64,000 nt of DNA, taken from positions 175,886,361 to 175,950,360 of the forward strand of contig OY986436.1 in the NCBI GenBank assembly GCA_963920525.1, written 5' to 3'. Under the pieces are notes generated by a model. It was not told the DNA's origin. It searched no databases and saw only the letters and a program-made list of their open reading frames with translations. Below are positions 1-10,608 of this stretch, piece by piece. Every line of letters starts with the position of its first letter. Within the stretch, counting starts at the first letter, position 1. Origin of the DNA: Dichetophora obliterata (lineage: Eukaryota; Arthropoda; Insecta; Diptera; Sciomyzidae). Position numbers and translations under genes: made by a program.

Positions 1-720
1 CTATAAATAAACAAACACATCCAAACTTTATAGAAATTCTTAAAGAAGTACATGTTGAGAGTCCGTCGAACTCGATTTGAACTCTCAAGGTCAGCGCAAT
101 TTTTTTCAACATATTTTTAAAGTTGAAGTGTTCGAATTTTGTTGTGCCAACATTAATTGCATTTTTACAGCCATTTGGCCTATTGGAAATGAAAAATAAT
201 ATGCTATTTAAAAAGATTTGATGAAATAGGAGCGTTTGTATGGTAGCAAACATTAATTACATAGGAATCAGTTTTTGACAAAAAAAAAAAAATTAAAATT
301 GCCGCCATTAAGCAAATTCTTAACCGATTTCGATGTTCTTATGTAAAATGAAAAGGCATATTCACGTGAAATTAATTTTTGTGAAAATGCAAATGGCATT
401 AATGGAATATTATTTAATTAAAATTTATAGAAACACCATTATTTTTAAAGTTAAAAAAAATAAATCCAAACAAAATTTTAACTTTTTACAATTAAAACCG
501 TCTGATATATCTGTGGTCACAAGGAATAATGACTAAACTCAAAATATCGTAAAAAAGCGATATGAAATTTACTTTATTGCCAATTTTTGGAAGTATGCAA
601 ATATCCATTTTTTGCCCAGAATTGATCATCACTTATGTATGCACATATTTTGTTTGTAACGGTTCATATATTTCAAAGAAATGGGTCGTAGTTCGTGCAG
701 TTAAAATATCGTTTTTAACT
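1..720. other. AT-rich sequence, no feature recognised
   Basis: The open frames here are short and low in complexity, and none resembles a known protein. I see no terminal repeats or RNA gene. Confidence 0.5.
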
Positions 721-781
721 ATGCAAGCACTGCGACATTGTTAATTATGATAACAATAACAATTAAAACAGTTCGATTTAA
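721..781 (+). repeat. 61-bp repeat shared with the MITE at 2793-3432
   Basis: The segment starting ATGCAAGCACTGCGACATTG and ending in AACAGTTCGATTT recurs with few differences at 3284-3344. Here it lies just upstream of a helix-turn-helix ORF. At 3284 it lies next to the right terminal repeat of a MITE. The similarity stops sharply after GTTCGATTT, as expected at a deletion or recombination junction. Confidence 0.75.
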
Positions 782-866
782 CGGATTTTTATTTATTTGC
801 AAGTTCTCAATATTGAGTGCTCACATGCCTGAATCGATACAGTCTTTCACCGATCGTAGAATAATA

Positions 867-1163
867 ATGTTCTCCAGCTCAGAGTACGCAGACATTGTTT
901 TTTGTTACGGGTTTGCAAATGGCAACGCAATCCAGGCCAGAAGGGAATACGAGGCTCGGTTTCCCAGCAGACAACTTCCCTCAGTAAGAGTTTTTAATAA
1001 TGCATTCAACCGGTTAAGAACTACCGGTTCTGTTCAGCGAATAAGAGGAGAGCTTGGCCCTGGTAATCGGCTTGTGCAGGTTGATGACGAAATAGAAAGA
1101 ATTGTGAACAATGATCCAACTATTAGTACGCGTAGGATTGCAAGCGATACGATACTTTTAGCT
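867..1163 (+). pseudogene. Helix-turn-helix (DUF4817-like) transposon-derived fragment
   Basis: From the ATG at 867 the frame reads MFSSSEYADIVFCYGFANG and continues with an alternating pattern of helices, RREYEARFPSRQ then a serine/valine-rich turn and FNRLRTTGS. This is the layout of the roughly 100-residue HTH domain (DUF4817, IS630/mariner-type) that occurs in many insect transposon-derived proteins. The next stretch, DEIERIVNNDPTISTRRIA, matches the second helical unit of such paired-like domains. Similarity is lost after about residue 100 (base 1163), and the frame then runs into unrelated sequence with a stop at 1217. There is no catalytic domain, so this is a truncated DNA-binding N terminus. 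The family is assigned from memory of the motif. Another HTH transposase family is possible. Confidence 0.6.
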
Positions 1164-1202
1164 CAGTTGTTATTCCTTGTGAACACAGATATAGCATTTT
1201 TT

Positions 1203-1415
1203 ATGGTTTTTGGGTGAAAGCGTAAATTTGGGTCGCAAGGGAGATACCACGCTTCCTTGTCCAATCCACACCAAACTTCCCAAGAGCACTCTCAAGATGT
1301 TGTTTCAATTTCCATGAAAATTTTATAAAGATCGGTTCAGCGGATTTTGAGTCTATACGTGATATATGCATGCGTACATACCCACATACATACATACATC
1401 CACTTTTATATATAC
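1203..1415 (+). repeat. Probable LINE (RTE-like) 3'-end fragment
   Basis: The segment contains 'ccatgaaaattttataaag', then 'atcggttcagcggattttga', then a 'gtctatacgtgata' stretch followed by short TACA repeats. This series is typical of the 3' untranslated ends of insect RTE-like LINEs. No coding part is attached. The assignment rests on pattern memory only. Confidence 0.4.
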
Positions 1416-1873
1416 AGATTTTTTACTTGATTAATCGATTCGAAAAGTTTTTTAAATTGATTAAGATTATAAATAAGTAGTTACTTTCAACGGGAATATT
1501 GCATGCATTTCATTCATCGATAGAAATCTTTCTCCTGAAAAAAGTGTGTAAAATTTACACACAAGGAACCTATTTGTTTCTAGAAATAAGGGACCGATAA
1601 AGGTTAAAGACCTATGAATGTGCATTGATTCCACGCCGTCGTTTAACATTCTTATTGATAATATTTATTTGATAATAAGCATCTTCTATGCTTGTATTTA
1701 TTAAACGTCGGACCAAATAATGTCATAGCATGATTACAAACCAGAACTTTGTATTATGCAAAAGTGCGTCGCCACTTAAACTACGCCTGTCAAGAGTAAT
1801 CTCTAAGTTACAACGTGCATGTTGATTGAATAGTGAGAATCCAAAAAGCTTTTTGAAATCACATTTTTCGAAA

Positions 1874-2009
1874 TATCTGGAGAACCAGTAAGCGATTATC
1901 CTTTTTTTATATTGGCACGTGTCCTTCAAATAGCGTACTTGATTATTGTTGAAAGATTTGTTTTTGTGCCAATATAAAAAGGACAATCGCTTACTTTTGC
2001 TCCAGATAA
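1874..2009. repeat. Inverted repeat, ~45-bp arms
   Basis: The left arm (about 1874-1918, with AAGCGATTATCC and TATTGGCAC) pairs with the right arm (about 1965-2009, with GTGCCAATATAAAAAGGAC and AATCGCTT). The spacer is about 46 bp. The spacer resembles part of the tandem units that follow, so the hairpin may come from an inverted duplication of one unit rather than a separate MITE. Confidence 0.7.
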
Positions 2010-2019
2010 TGTGTTTCAG

Positions 2020-2330
2020 TTGTATGGAAGTACGCCCACTTATCCAATCACGCCTAAATTTCGCACATATCCTTCATATGACGTATTAAATGATTGCCTA
2101 ATTTATTGTCTGTTGTGGCATTACTGATTCTCCAGATATTGCGAAAAATGTGATCAATTTGTATGGGAGGTGCCACTCCCACTTGTCCAATCACGACTAC
2201 TTTTGGCACATTTCCTTTAAATGATGCACTTGATGACTGCCTAAGTTTCTGTTGTCGTGGCTTTACTGGTTCTTAAGATATTGCAAAAAATAAAATCTAT
2301 TTGTATCGAAGGTGCCACGCCCACTTTTTC
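2020..2330. repeat. ~140-bp degenerate tandem repeat, Helitron-type
   Basis: Units begin at about 2020, 2159 and 2300, each with TTGTATGG-like sequence, then 'ggtgccac(t/g)cccactt', then 'tccaatcacg', and an internal 'gatgcacttgatgactgcc'-like block. The wording resembles the arrays at 58.3-60.5 kb, which sit within Helitron ends. I see no Helitron terminus here. Confidence 0.6.
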
Positions 2331-2790
2331 AAATATTAAAAACCCTTTTTGTACTTTTCTGCGCCTAAAGCGTCATCAAAATAATTTATTCCCTCTAGTT
2401 TGTACCAATCACTCCATTGTGCAGCGCTCTGTATGGCTCGCACAAGAATGTAGTGCAGGTTTAAAACATTTCATAATAGACTTGTTTATGGAGAATACAT
2501 AATTTTTCTTTTTTTGTATTATTTCTAAATTTGTATAAATATGTATTTATTAAAAAACTTATTAATTAAAAAAAAATATTTTTTAAAAAAATCATTTTTG
2601 CAATATAACGTGTATTACGAGTACTTGACCCAAAAATCAAGAAATTTTAACAAGCCGTTACTTAGCAAAAATAATTTTATTAAAACAGTGGCCTAAAACT
2701 AAATACTTTGTAACTCATTGAAAAAAAACTTTAAACAAAAAATTGCAATTAATTGTTTTTTTTTCATATGCACTTCAATAATATCCATTA
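2331..2790. other. AT-rich spacer, nothing recognised
   Basis: No coding similarity, terminal repeat or RNA gene is visible. Confidence 0.5.
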
Positions 2791-2792
2791 TA

Positions 2793-3432
2793 TACAGGGT
2801 GTCCCAGACCTAGAGGAAAATCCAGCGTGGGGTGATTCCTCATGATGAGACGAGCAAAAAATCATATGGGTGGGGGTGATCGCAAATGCCCCAGGTAGGA
2901 GGGAAACACAAAAAAAATAGGTGTCATTACGTTTTAATCAATAACTTACAAATGTCTACAACGATTACCAAAATTAATAGCTTTTTGAAAAGAAAATTAA
3001 ATGTCCTTTAAGTTACTAGCAAAAATTTTTGCCATACAGTCACAACTAAAAAAGTTATAAACACCTGAATTCAAAAAATGAGTTTTTTCTTAAAAAAATC
3101 AACTTTCAAGGCAATTTTCTCGAAAAAAAAACAATTTGTTTATAATTTTTTATGACGTTATTTTTTTTTCTTACTTAATTCTGTGTAAATCCGCTATACA
3201 TTGTTTTTTTCTCAGAGCAGCTATTTTTCATAAAAAATCGATGTTCCCGATCTTACCACTTTTTCCTCTCTCTTGTGTTTTAAATGCAAACACTGCGACC
3301 TTGTTAATTATGATAGCAATAACAATTAAAACAGTTCGATTTTATATGTCGAACCCATATAATTTTTTTGCTCGTCTCATCATGAGGAATCACCCCCCGC
3401 TGGATTTTCCTCTAGGTTTGGGACACCCTGCA
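2793..3432. mobile_element. MITE with ~68-bp terminal inverted repeats, TA target
   Basis: The left end TACAGGGTGTCCCA runs inward through CCTAGAGGAAAATCCAGC and GATTCCTCATGATGAGACGA. The reverse complement of the right end (about 3363-3432) matches it at nearly every position for about 68 bp. A TA lies outside each end (2791-2792 and 3433-3434). No transposase is encoded. A 61-bp internal block at 3284-3344 also occurs upstream of the HTH ORF at 867, so the MITE may be a deletion derivative of that element. Confidence 0.85.
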
Positions 3433-3434
3433 TA

Positions 3435-4137
3435 TAAAAAGTACGACTTCCTGTTTTAGGTGGCTAGTTTCACGAATTTTCATTCATTATAAAAAATATA
3501 AAATCAAGAAAATAACACAATTACAAAGCATAAAACTTATTTGTAATAGAAAATTGGTCAAACTAAAAGTTCGTTGCACGAAATACTTTCAGGATAACTA
3601 TTATAAATTTTTGCTAATTTAAAAATGACGATACACATGAGTAAATTGTAAAAATTGTTTACAACGAAATTAGCCACAAAATATCATGCGTATACTTGTA
3701 TTACATATCTCTAAGCGAAATTCAAATATTTCTGAAACCGCGAATTGGTACTATCTTACATTTCATTCTTACCTAATGATGCAATATATATATGCGGATA
3801 TAACATATATTTAATAACAATTGACGCAATTGAATCTATTATCTCTTTATATTTTTCGTTATGGATTACAATAAAACCGCAAACTTAAATACAATATTAT
3901 GGTTTATTTATTCAGCGCGTTTCCTGCACTGCTTCTAAGTAAGCTAAGATACTAAATATCGCTATATCTTTCAACAGTGGATCCTAAACTGAGTTCGTGT
4001 GATTTATTTGTCAAAATTGATTCATACACATGTATTTTGTATAAAGCCGATCCGATCAAATATCCAATTTCCACAAAGATTATGGATGTGAAATTGGCAG
4101 CGACAAACAGAAGGAAAAGCAAAACACAAACAATGAC
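3435..4137. other. AT-rich spacer, nothing recognised
   Basis: No protein similarity or terminal repeats seen. Overlapping short ORFs on both strands at 3952-4273 straddle the left end of the next transposon and look like chance frames. Confidence 0.5.
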
Positions 4138-4326
4138 AATGGGCGCGTTCTGCAGACAAAACTGTTGCACAACTTTTGACTAAAAGTCTGCTGAACGAGC
4201 TGATACATGCAACATGTTCGGTGAGCGCTCGCCATTTATGGTAGCGAACAAATTCAATGCTACGTGCGTTCACTTATCATAAATACAGCTGATGTTGTTT
4301 GTTAGCTCTTCGAAACAAAAACTAGA

Positions 4327-4884
4327 AATGGAATTTCATGAAATTAAATATTTTTTAATGCAATATTTTGCGAATGATGGGGTTGATCCATACATTCTTA
4401 AATATTCATCTGAGCTGATCTCGTTTCCAATTCTTTGCTGCTGGATAAACAAATATAAAAATATAAAAAGGAGCGCAACAGATATTTTTTGAAGTGACTG
4501 TGCCAAATTATAGAGATGACCAATTCAGGGAACACTTCCGGATGAATAGATCAACATTTGAGATAAGTACACACTGCAAGGACAATTGGCAAACACTCTA
4601 CAGCCTTACACCAGCATTCCTCTATCCAAAAAATTATTGTTCACTATATGGCTCATGAGTAAACAGGAGTCATTTCTTGCAGTAGGCTATTGAGTCGACA
4701 TACCGAAGAGTTCAGGACACGGCATATTCAAGTTTGTCGCTTTTAATATTGCAAAATTGCTACCACAATATGTCAAATGGCCGAACGCAGCAAACCAAGC
4801 TATATGTTCACAAATATTTGAAGAAAAATCTCATGGGATTGCAAGCGTAGTTGGCGCTATCGATGGTTGCCACATAGTACCTAT
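4327..4884 (+). pseudogene. Harbinger transposase, N-terminal part (broken)
   Basis: This is the 5' portion of a DDE_Tnp_4-type (HARBI1-like) transposase, which cuts and joins transposon ends in the nucleus. An open 54-codon stretch from the ATG at 4327 may be the original N terminus. Further on, in shifting frames, are HFRMNRSTFE (about 4535), then AKLLPQYVKWPNAANQ and FEEKSHGIASVVGAIDGCHI. The GAIDGCHI motif carries the first catalytic aspartate. Several frameshifts and stops break the frame. The coding sequence halts in the codons for V-P-I at 4877-4884 and resumes at 8450 after the hAT insertion. Confidence 0.85.
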
Positions 4885-5604
4885 CAGAGAACAGCTTGAG
4901 TGCATTCAAATGGCGTTTCGAGTGTCTCGTCAATAAACGAGCACCGAATGTGCTTCCTGCACTTAAATTAATGCGCAAATGCATGTTACCAATCGCTGTT
5001 GATACGAATGCCTAGAGTGTGAGCGCTAGCGATTACGAACGTCTGCGACACAAGAATGGCAAACAAGGCAAGACATGAGGAACAATCGCCAAAAGCAAGG
5101 AAAATCCATGCTTTTATGCTCATTCGCACAAAGGAAAAATATTAGTTGCAGTGTTGCATTTTTTTTTATTTTGCGAATGTTGTTACCAGACACAAAAAAT
5201 TGCAATATTATAAAATAAGATTTTAATTAGAGTTATTATCGCACAAGTAGGCGAAAAAATATGTCAACAATCAACTTCTATGCTAATTTGACTGCGAGGT
5301 GAATAACAGGAATTGAATACGATAAATGTAAAAATTACTTTTATTAATATAGCCAATGGTATAAAAAAATTTGTTTGAAGCCAAAACCTTTGATTGGAAA
5401 GAGATATTGGGGTTATTTTTTCATGTAAATTATTTTTGAGACATAAAATATAAAAAAAAAGTTTTGGTATAAATAAATTTTGCCCAAAAAAATCATAGGC
5501 AAAAAAAAAGACAAAAACAGTTTAACAATTTTTGCGCAAATCTGGACGATTTTCTGCAAAAGAATGCTTTGTCATATAAAAGGTCATAAGGAATTTTATA
5601 TAAT

Positions 5605-6770
5605 AGTATAGATGATTCCCCAAATATTTCGGCTGTAGTGATAGCCATCCGTGAGCTGGAATGGTTTAAAATCACCTCTAAAAATCAAGTTTTTTGTAAA
5701 AATATTGGCTGGTATGGTTGTTTAAAAAATATAAACGGTCAGAAATAATAGTTATGAAAAATTTCTTCCAATCAGCATCAACAAATGTTAAATTTTTGCA
5801 TCCGGATTAATGAAAATGCTGTTTTGCGTGCATTTATTAATTATTTAATTACTTATTAATTATTAAAAATAATACATACAAAAAACATAATTATTTCAAA
5901 TGCTATTCTCACTTTCAAGATATCGTTAAGAAGGTTTTCAGTGGTTGCAATTCACTGATTGATTCCTGGTCAGAATTCCGTATATTCATATATATTAAAA
6001 CAAAAAATATAAATTATAAAATAAGCACATACTGAAAAATATTGTAAGTCCCCTTTCACATTGGTCAAGAATTTAATTCAATTTTTTTACGATCTCTTTT
6101 GGACTGGACGAAAGCTTTCACATTTGTCATAAATTGATTTCAATTGCATGTCATTGCTTTCTTAAAAACAAAAGCGATTGCATCAACAGCTTAAAATTGT
6201 TCGTAAAATATTAATTATAATTCAAAAGCGATGGAAATATGCTTATTATAAATAAATATCGAAAATAACTCAACAAAATAACTTAAATTCAAGTTTCAGT
6301 ACAACAAACTCACGCCGATACATATGCATATGAAAAAATGAGTAAAGAACAAAAGGAACACGAAAAAATTGACGGTACAGAGACACTGGTACCGTCAAAT
6401 TTTTCTCCCTTTCGTCGCTTCCGATTTGCGGCAAATTCGCTACAAACTATGAAAATTGAATTCAATTCTTGACTAATGTGAAAGGGGTCTAAAAAATTAA
6501 AAAAAAAAAATACAACTTATGAAGATATTTTAATTTTAAAAGTTTTGTATAAATCACATGAATTAAATTGCGAGCTTTAGATCAAGTAAGTTTTGTATAA
6601 ATACTTTGAAATAAAATATATCAAAAATATGTATGAAAAAAAGCATTATCTTTTATCTGATTGCATACATTTCAATTGTTGATGCAGATAGGAAGAGTTT
6701 TTTCGCCAAATAACTTCTGGCAGTTTATTTATTAAAACTATTACACCAACAAAAAATGAATATTTTATTA
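5605..6770. repeat. AT-rich foldback element, copy 1
   Basis: Block A (about 5605-5830, with 'cctctaaaaatcaag', 'attggctggtatggttgt', 'cttccaatcagcatca' and 'atgctgtttt') recurs inverted at about 6640-6770. Block B lies between (about 5850-6045, with 'ttctcactttcaagatatcg' and 'gtcagaattc'). The same A-B-A' structure occurs in the opposite orientation at 12.87-13.77 kb. There is no coding capacity. The ends are not sharply defined. Confidence 0.6.
6050..6487. mobile_element. 438-bp MITE with ~35-bp terminal inverted repeats
   Basis: The left end CCCCTTTCACATTGGTCAAG continues with 'aatttaattcaattttt'. The right end ends in GACTAATGTGAAAGGGG, and its complement matches the left over about 35 bp with one or two differences. 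It sits inside the first foldback copy. The target duplication is not clear. Confidence 0.8.
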
Positions 6771-6925
6771 AATATTATTATAAAATATTTAATATAATTT
6801 TTTTTACAAGATATTTATATTGCATATAAAATGTTATTTTATTATTTCTTATAATGTATTAAAAAATATTTTTATTATAGAAACAATAAAACAGTTGCAT
6901 ATCATAGAAAAATATATTAATAACC

Positions 6926-6985
6926 AGGGCACGTACCTTGATGACCTAAAAACTGCCTAAGTGACATAAAAAAATAAAGAAAAAA
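6926..6985. repeat. Fragment of the hAT MITE family seen at 22126-22719
   Basis: The stretch 'ccagggcacgtaccttgatg' followed by 'acctaaaaactgcctaa' matches the left end and first internal unit of the element at 22126 (CCAGGGTTCAGG...'gatgacctaaaaaactgc'). No right end is visible, so this copy is truncated. Confidence 0.5.
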
Positions 6986-8449
6986 AGCTTTAAAAAAACG
7001 TTACTAAACACGTATTTCTGTAAGAAACTTAAGTAAATTTGCAGAATAAAGTTTCTATTAGTTTTAGGATGGTGATGTGAAAAATCTGAACATCAAAATT
7101 CATACATTCAAAATTATTCTAAGCATAGAATTAGTGAATGAAATTAATAAAAAACTATTTATAACTAATAAAAAAGGTTTAACTAATTTCGAATTTAAAA
7201 ATTTTTAAGATTTATACACTTGAGTCCTTGTAATTGTGAGTTTCATTTACGGGTGTTTTTATAGGTTAGTAAGCAAGGGTTAAGCAAACTCTTTTATATA
7301 TTAAACTAATTTTTATTTTCAGTTTTACTATATCTCCTATTAAACATAACAGATTTTAATTTAAATGTAACATAATTTTAAATTGTCCATATTCGCCGCT
7401 TTTGATAAATATCACAGACACCTATAATTTTGATCAAATCATATTCTTTCTTGGACTTTTCCAAACATATTCTGGCACCAAGTTCTTATAGAAATTTCGC
7501 AGTTCATACACCCAAAATTAGAGGCATCTAATTAAATGAATCAAAATTAAAGACTGAAGTGTTTTTATCAGTTAGACTACACAACATAACCTAAAATTTT
7601 AGCCATTCTTTGACAAGTTAACAGTTGTACAAAATTTGTTTTATTAATAAATAACTGCTTGTTTTGAAAAACTCCATACATTTGGGTTGAATACTAATTT
7701 TTCTGCGCTTTTTCTATAAAATTGTTTAATAAAACTTTGCAGCATACGTCGCTTCTTTACAACAGTTGTCAGAAGGATCTCTTTCTAACTAACACAACTT
7801 AGCTTAGCTCGTGACATTTGCTAAACCTGCACTTTCTCACATTCATAAAAAAAAACAAATTAATGACAAGTTTGTGTTGGTTTTCATCAAACATTTTTTA
7901 ATTGTGCTGGAGCTTTGGTTACTCTTGTCTTAAAGGGATAAAGAATGTTCATTGAAAGCAAAACATTGTTGTTATTTTACCGACAAACTTTCAATAATAG
8001 TTTGTTTACTAATTTAGGTCGCTTTCAAGATTAAGTTTCATGCACTCTTGGTCCAAATTTTAGCTCAGGTTACTTCAAAAATTTACTGTCATAAAACTTG
8101 CTACTGGCAATACTGATTGCTCCACAGTAGAGAAAAGAAAACAATAAACTAAAAGGAAACAAACAGCACAAAGAAGAACGCCCTGCTAGAGAAGGTCAGA
8201 GAAGTATGGAAACAACAAAAATTCATGCAGCAGCTGACACTCGAGCTCTAAGCGAAGCATCCGAATGATCTCGTGGTCTGGAGGCTGCCTTTGCATCAAT
8301 TCGCAATCGTGACAAAGTGTGCTTTGCAGCAATCGTTGTTTACGAACTCGAGCGGTATATATGCATTTTTTTTCTTGTGAGCGATTACGGCTGACGACGA
8401 TTGTTACTCGAGTGGCAAAAACTGACGAATGGTCTCATGCAAATCTCTG
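6986..8449. other. Right part of the hAT insert, nothing coding
   Basis: AT-rich to about 7900, more mixed in composition from 8100 to 8449. The last ~70 bp contain subterminal motifs also seen near the left end (AGCGATTAC). No transposase similarity was found in any frame. Confidence 0.5.
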
Positions 8450-9067
8450 GTACCTATTAAGCAACCCATTGGAAATCCTCAAGATTTCTTTAACAGAAAA
8501 TAATTTCACTCCATTATACTGCAAGGAGTCTGTGACGCATTTGGCAGATTTATTGACGTTTACATTGGTATGCCAGGCAGAATGCACGATGCTCGTGTAT
8601 TTAAAAACAGTCCTTTGCATCAAAAACTTACCGATGCACAGAATCCGCTACTAAGCCAAGATCAACACTTACTATCAACACAACACTTAGGAGATTCTGC
8701 TTATCCACATCTTTTAAATTTGATGACCCCATTTCGTGACAATGGCCTTTTGGAAGCAAGTTAAACTTTGTACAATGTAAGGTTAAGCAGTATCCGTTCA
8801 AGAATTGAGCGCGCGTTTGGCCTTCTCAAAGGAAAATTTTGTCGGTTGAAGTACCTGGACAACTCTGACATGGATTTGGAAAATCGCATTATAGCTGCCT
8901 CATGCGGCTTGCATAATTTCATTTTAACTAAGGGAGATATGGTTGAAATAGATTTCATCGATTTTGAAAATGCCGAGAATTCCTTTCTAAACTATGAAAA
9001 TGTAGAAGAAAGAAACACCTTAGCACCTCAGCGAAAAAGAAATGAAATAAGGAACAACTTATATTAA
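8450..9067 (+). pseudogene. Harbinger transposase, C-terminal catalytic part (broken)
   Basis: The frame resumes after the hAT insertion with VPIKQPIGNPQDFFNRK, then IILQGVCDAFGRFIDVY and GMPGRMHDARVFKNSPL. It continues with LGDSAYPHLL, which holds the second catalytic aspartate, and RSRIERAFGLLKGKF, which holds the catalytic glutamate. These follow the order seen in HARBI1-like DDE transposases. Stops occur after NRK (TAA near 8490) and after GLLEAS (8762-8764), so no functional protein is made. The final open stretch runs to the stop before 9068. The Myb-like partner gene is convergent, starting at 9859 on the other strand. Confidence 0.92.
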
Positions 9068-9163
9068 TTTATAATTTATTTTAATTTATTTAAATAAATA
9101 AATATATTTACATTTTCAATATGAAACAGAAATAAGATATTTATTAAGAAACTATGCAGAATT

Positions 9164-9239
9164 AAAACATCCTTAATCGAGTAAAATCTATTCGATTTAC
9201 AGCGTAAATAGTATAGATTTCACTCGTTCGAGGATGCCT
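9164..9239. repeat. Hairpin between the two convergent Harbinger genes
   Basis: The left arm (9164-9190, with CATCCTTAATCGAGTAAAAT) pairs imperfectly with the right arm (9213-9239, with ATTTCACTCGTTCGAGGATG) over about 27 bp, with a ~22-bp loop. It lies in the 240-bp gap between the 3' ends of the transposase and Myb-like genes. It could be a small inserted MITE or a structure near the transcript ends. Its function is not known. Confidence 0.6.
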
Positions 9240-9307
9240 TTATTAGACCCATGGACGGACAAATCTTCTTTAAGACAAATAATTAACCAATTTTGTCTAA
9301 AAATTGT

Positions 9308-9859
9308 TTAAGCAAATCGTATCGTTCCATTTGGATTTTGTTTAGCCTCTGTCCGCAGTTGCTCCATCTCAATAATTTGTTTTCTGTGATGGTAAAAGTT
9401 TCTTTGGCCATAGAAGCCTTTTCCTTTTTTCGAGAAATTGAACCGTATTTCCGTACCGTAATTCGGTAGCTGACTCCTCGTCAAGGAAAACAATGTCCAA
9501 AGTGGTTGACTGTTGAAAAACACCTTCGTCTTCCGAAATCGGATTTTCATGCAACATTGCTACCATCTACCATCTTGCATGCCAAATGACGAAATAGTAG
9601 ACCCGATGTTGATGGTTCTATCGTCAGAAAAAATGTCTTCCATTGTTGCAAAATACTCCCAGGACACGCGACCTCGGACAGTTTTAGTATTGTTGTCTTT
9701 AATTGTCCTATATGTTTTCTTCATATTTCTCATCTTTCTTTCCAATATATCGTCTGTCATCAAAGGGCACCCTGCATTTGTCATCTCCTTCGAAATCTCG
9801 TTCCATAAAGCTTTCTTTTTGTACTTGGGATTCTTACCATATGATTCTCCTGTTGCCAT
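9308..9859 (-). pseudogene. Harbinger Myb/SANT-like DNA-binding protein (broken)
   Basis: The frame starts with ATG at 9859 (MATGESYGKNPKYKKKALW). It shows a trihelix/MADF-like pattern: KALWNEISKEM, then ILERKMRNMKKTYRTIKDN, then VSWEYFATMEDIF. This is the layout of the accessory DNA-binding protein encoded by PIF/Harbinger elements, which helps the transposase bind and enter the nucleus. A stop falls after GMQDGRW (about 9560). The reading continues in another frame (about 9550-9308) with a basic C-terminal tail, GQRNFYHHRKQIIEMEQ, which is typical of the family's last helix. So there is one stop or frameshift in the middle. It is convergent with the transposase. Confidence 0.8.
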
Positions 9860-10088
9860 TTTTTAAGTTTAGTTTTTGTGCAAAATTTATTTTGTTCATG
9901 CCGCTAAGCTGGTCTTTTTTCGTTAGAACACTGCGCTGTTACACTTTACGCCAACGATTTTAATCTGCATAGAACTCTTAACAGTTGTTTCTGTTTTTAA
10001 TAGCACAGCGTTCAGCAGAATTGATCGCTTAGTAAAGAGCGCTCACCAATCGCTCAGTAAGCGATTATTTCTGCAGAACGCGCCCAAT

Positions 10089-10375
10089 AATTGTTGCAGT
10101 TCATCCTGCGAATTTATTTGATTTGTGCTTTGCATATTTAAAGGGTATCTCAAAACTCATAGAAATTTTAATTTTTTAATAAAACGCATTATTTGGTTGA
10201 AATGTCTGTGAGTTTTTATTGAATGACTAGAAAATACCCGCTGCTTCGTCTGCAATAAAAATATTACTTACCATGTTAAAATTTCAAATCTTAAAGTGAA
10301 ATATTTTGTTGTATCTTTAAAAGCAAAATAAAAAAATAATTGTGTTTGTTGAAAAAATGGTATAAATTGTAACAT
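10089..10375. other. AT-rich spacer, nothing recognised
   Basis: Right flank of the Harbinger element. No ORF or repeat stands out. Confidence 0.5.
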
Positions 10376-10608
10376 TACGTTACAAATATTATATATTTTT
10401 ATACACTACATAAACTATAATATTAAATATTATCGATGTATATATATATTCATATTATATTACTTAAATATTTCTACTTATTTTTATAAATATAAAGACG
10501 TTACAAATATTATATTTTTTTATACACTACATAAACTATAATATAAGATATTATCGATACATATATTCATATTATATTACTTAAATACTTCTACCTATTA
10601 TTATTAAA
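10376..10608. repeat. ~120-bp tandem duplication
   Basis: The unit starting ACGTTACAAATATTATAT and containing TACACTACATAAACTATAAT and 'attacttaaata(t/c)ttctac' occurs twice, at about 10376-10496 and 10498-10608, with a few substitutions and a small length change. Confidence 0.85.

Larger units (their letters stand above)
4885..8449. mobile_element. hAT-type non-autonomous element inside the Harbinger transposase
   Basis: GTACCTAT is duplicated exactly on both sides (4877-4884 and 8450-8457), and 8-bp duplications are the hAT signature. The ends are CAGAGA...TCTCTG, with an imperfect inverted repeat of about 11 matches in the first 15 bases. Removing the insert plus one copy of the duplication restores the conserved Harbinger context V-P-I-K-Q-P-I-G-N, which confirms the boundaries. 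No hAT transposase is visible in the 3,565 bp. The element contains a foldback repeat (5605-6770), a MITE (6050-6487) and a fragment of another hAT MITE family (6926-6985). Confidence 0.88.
4141..10085. mobile_element. PIF/Harbinger element with nested insertions
   Basis: The ends carry a perfect 16-bp terminal inverted repeat, GGGCGCGTTCTGCAGA at 4141-4156 and its complement at 10070-10085. A shared subterminal GGTGAGCGCTC occurs at both ends. The flanks carry a 3-bp direct repeat, AAT (4138-4140 and 10086-10088). Three-base duplications and a two-gene layout (DDE transposase plus Myb/SANT-like protein) are typical of PIF/Harbinger. Both genes are present and broken, arranged tail to tail. 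A 3.57-kb hAT-type element interrupts the transposase. Without that insertion and its 8-bp duplication the element would be about 2.4 kb. Confidence 0.92.

Noticed and set aside
3952..4273. Three overlapping small ORFs on both strands
   Set aside because: They straddle the left Harbinger terminus, resemble nothing and overlap each other on opposite strands.
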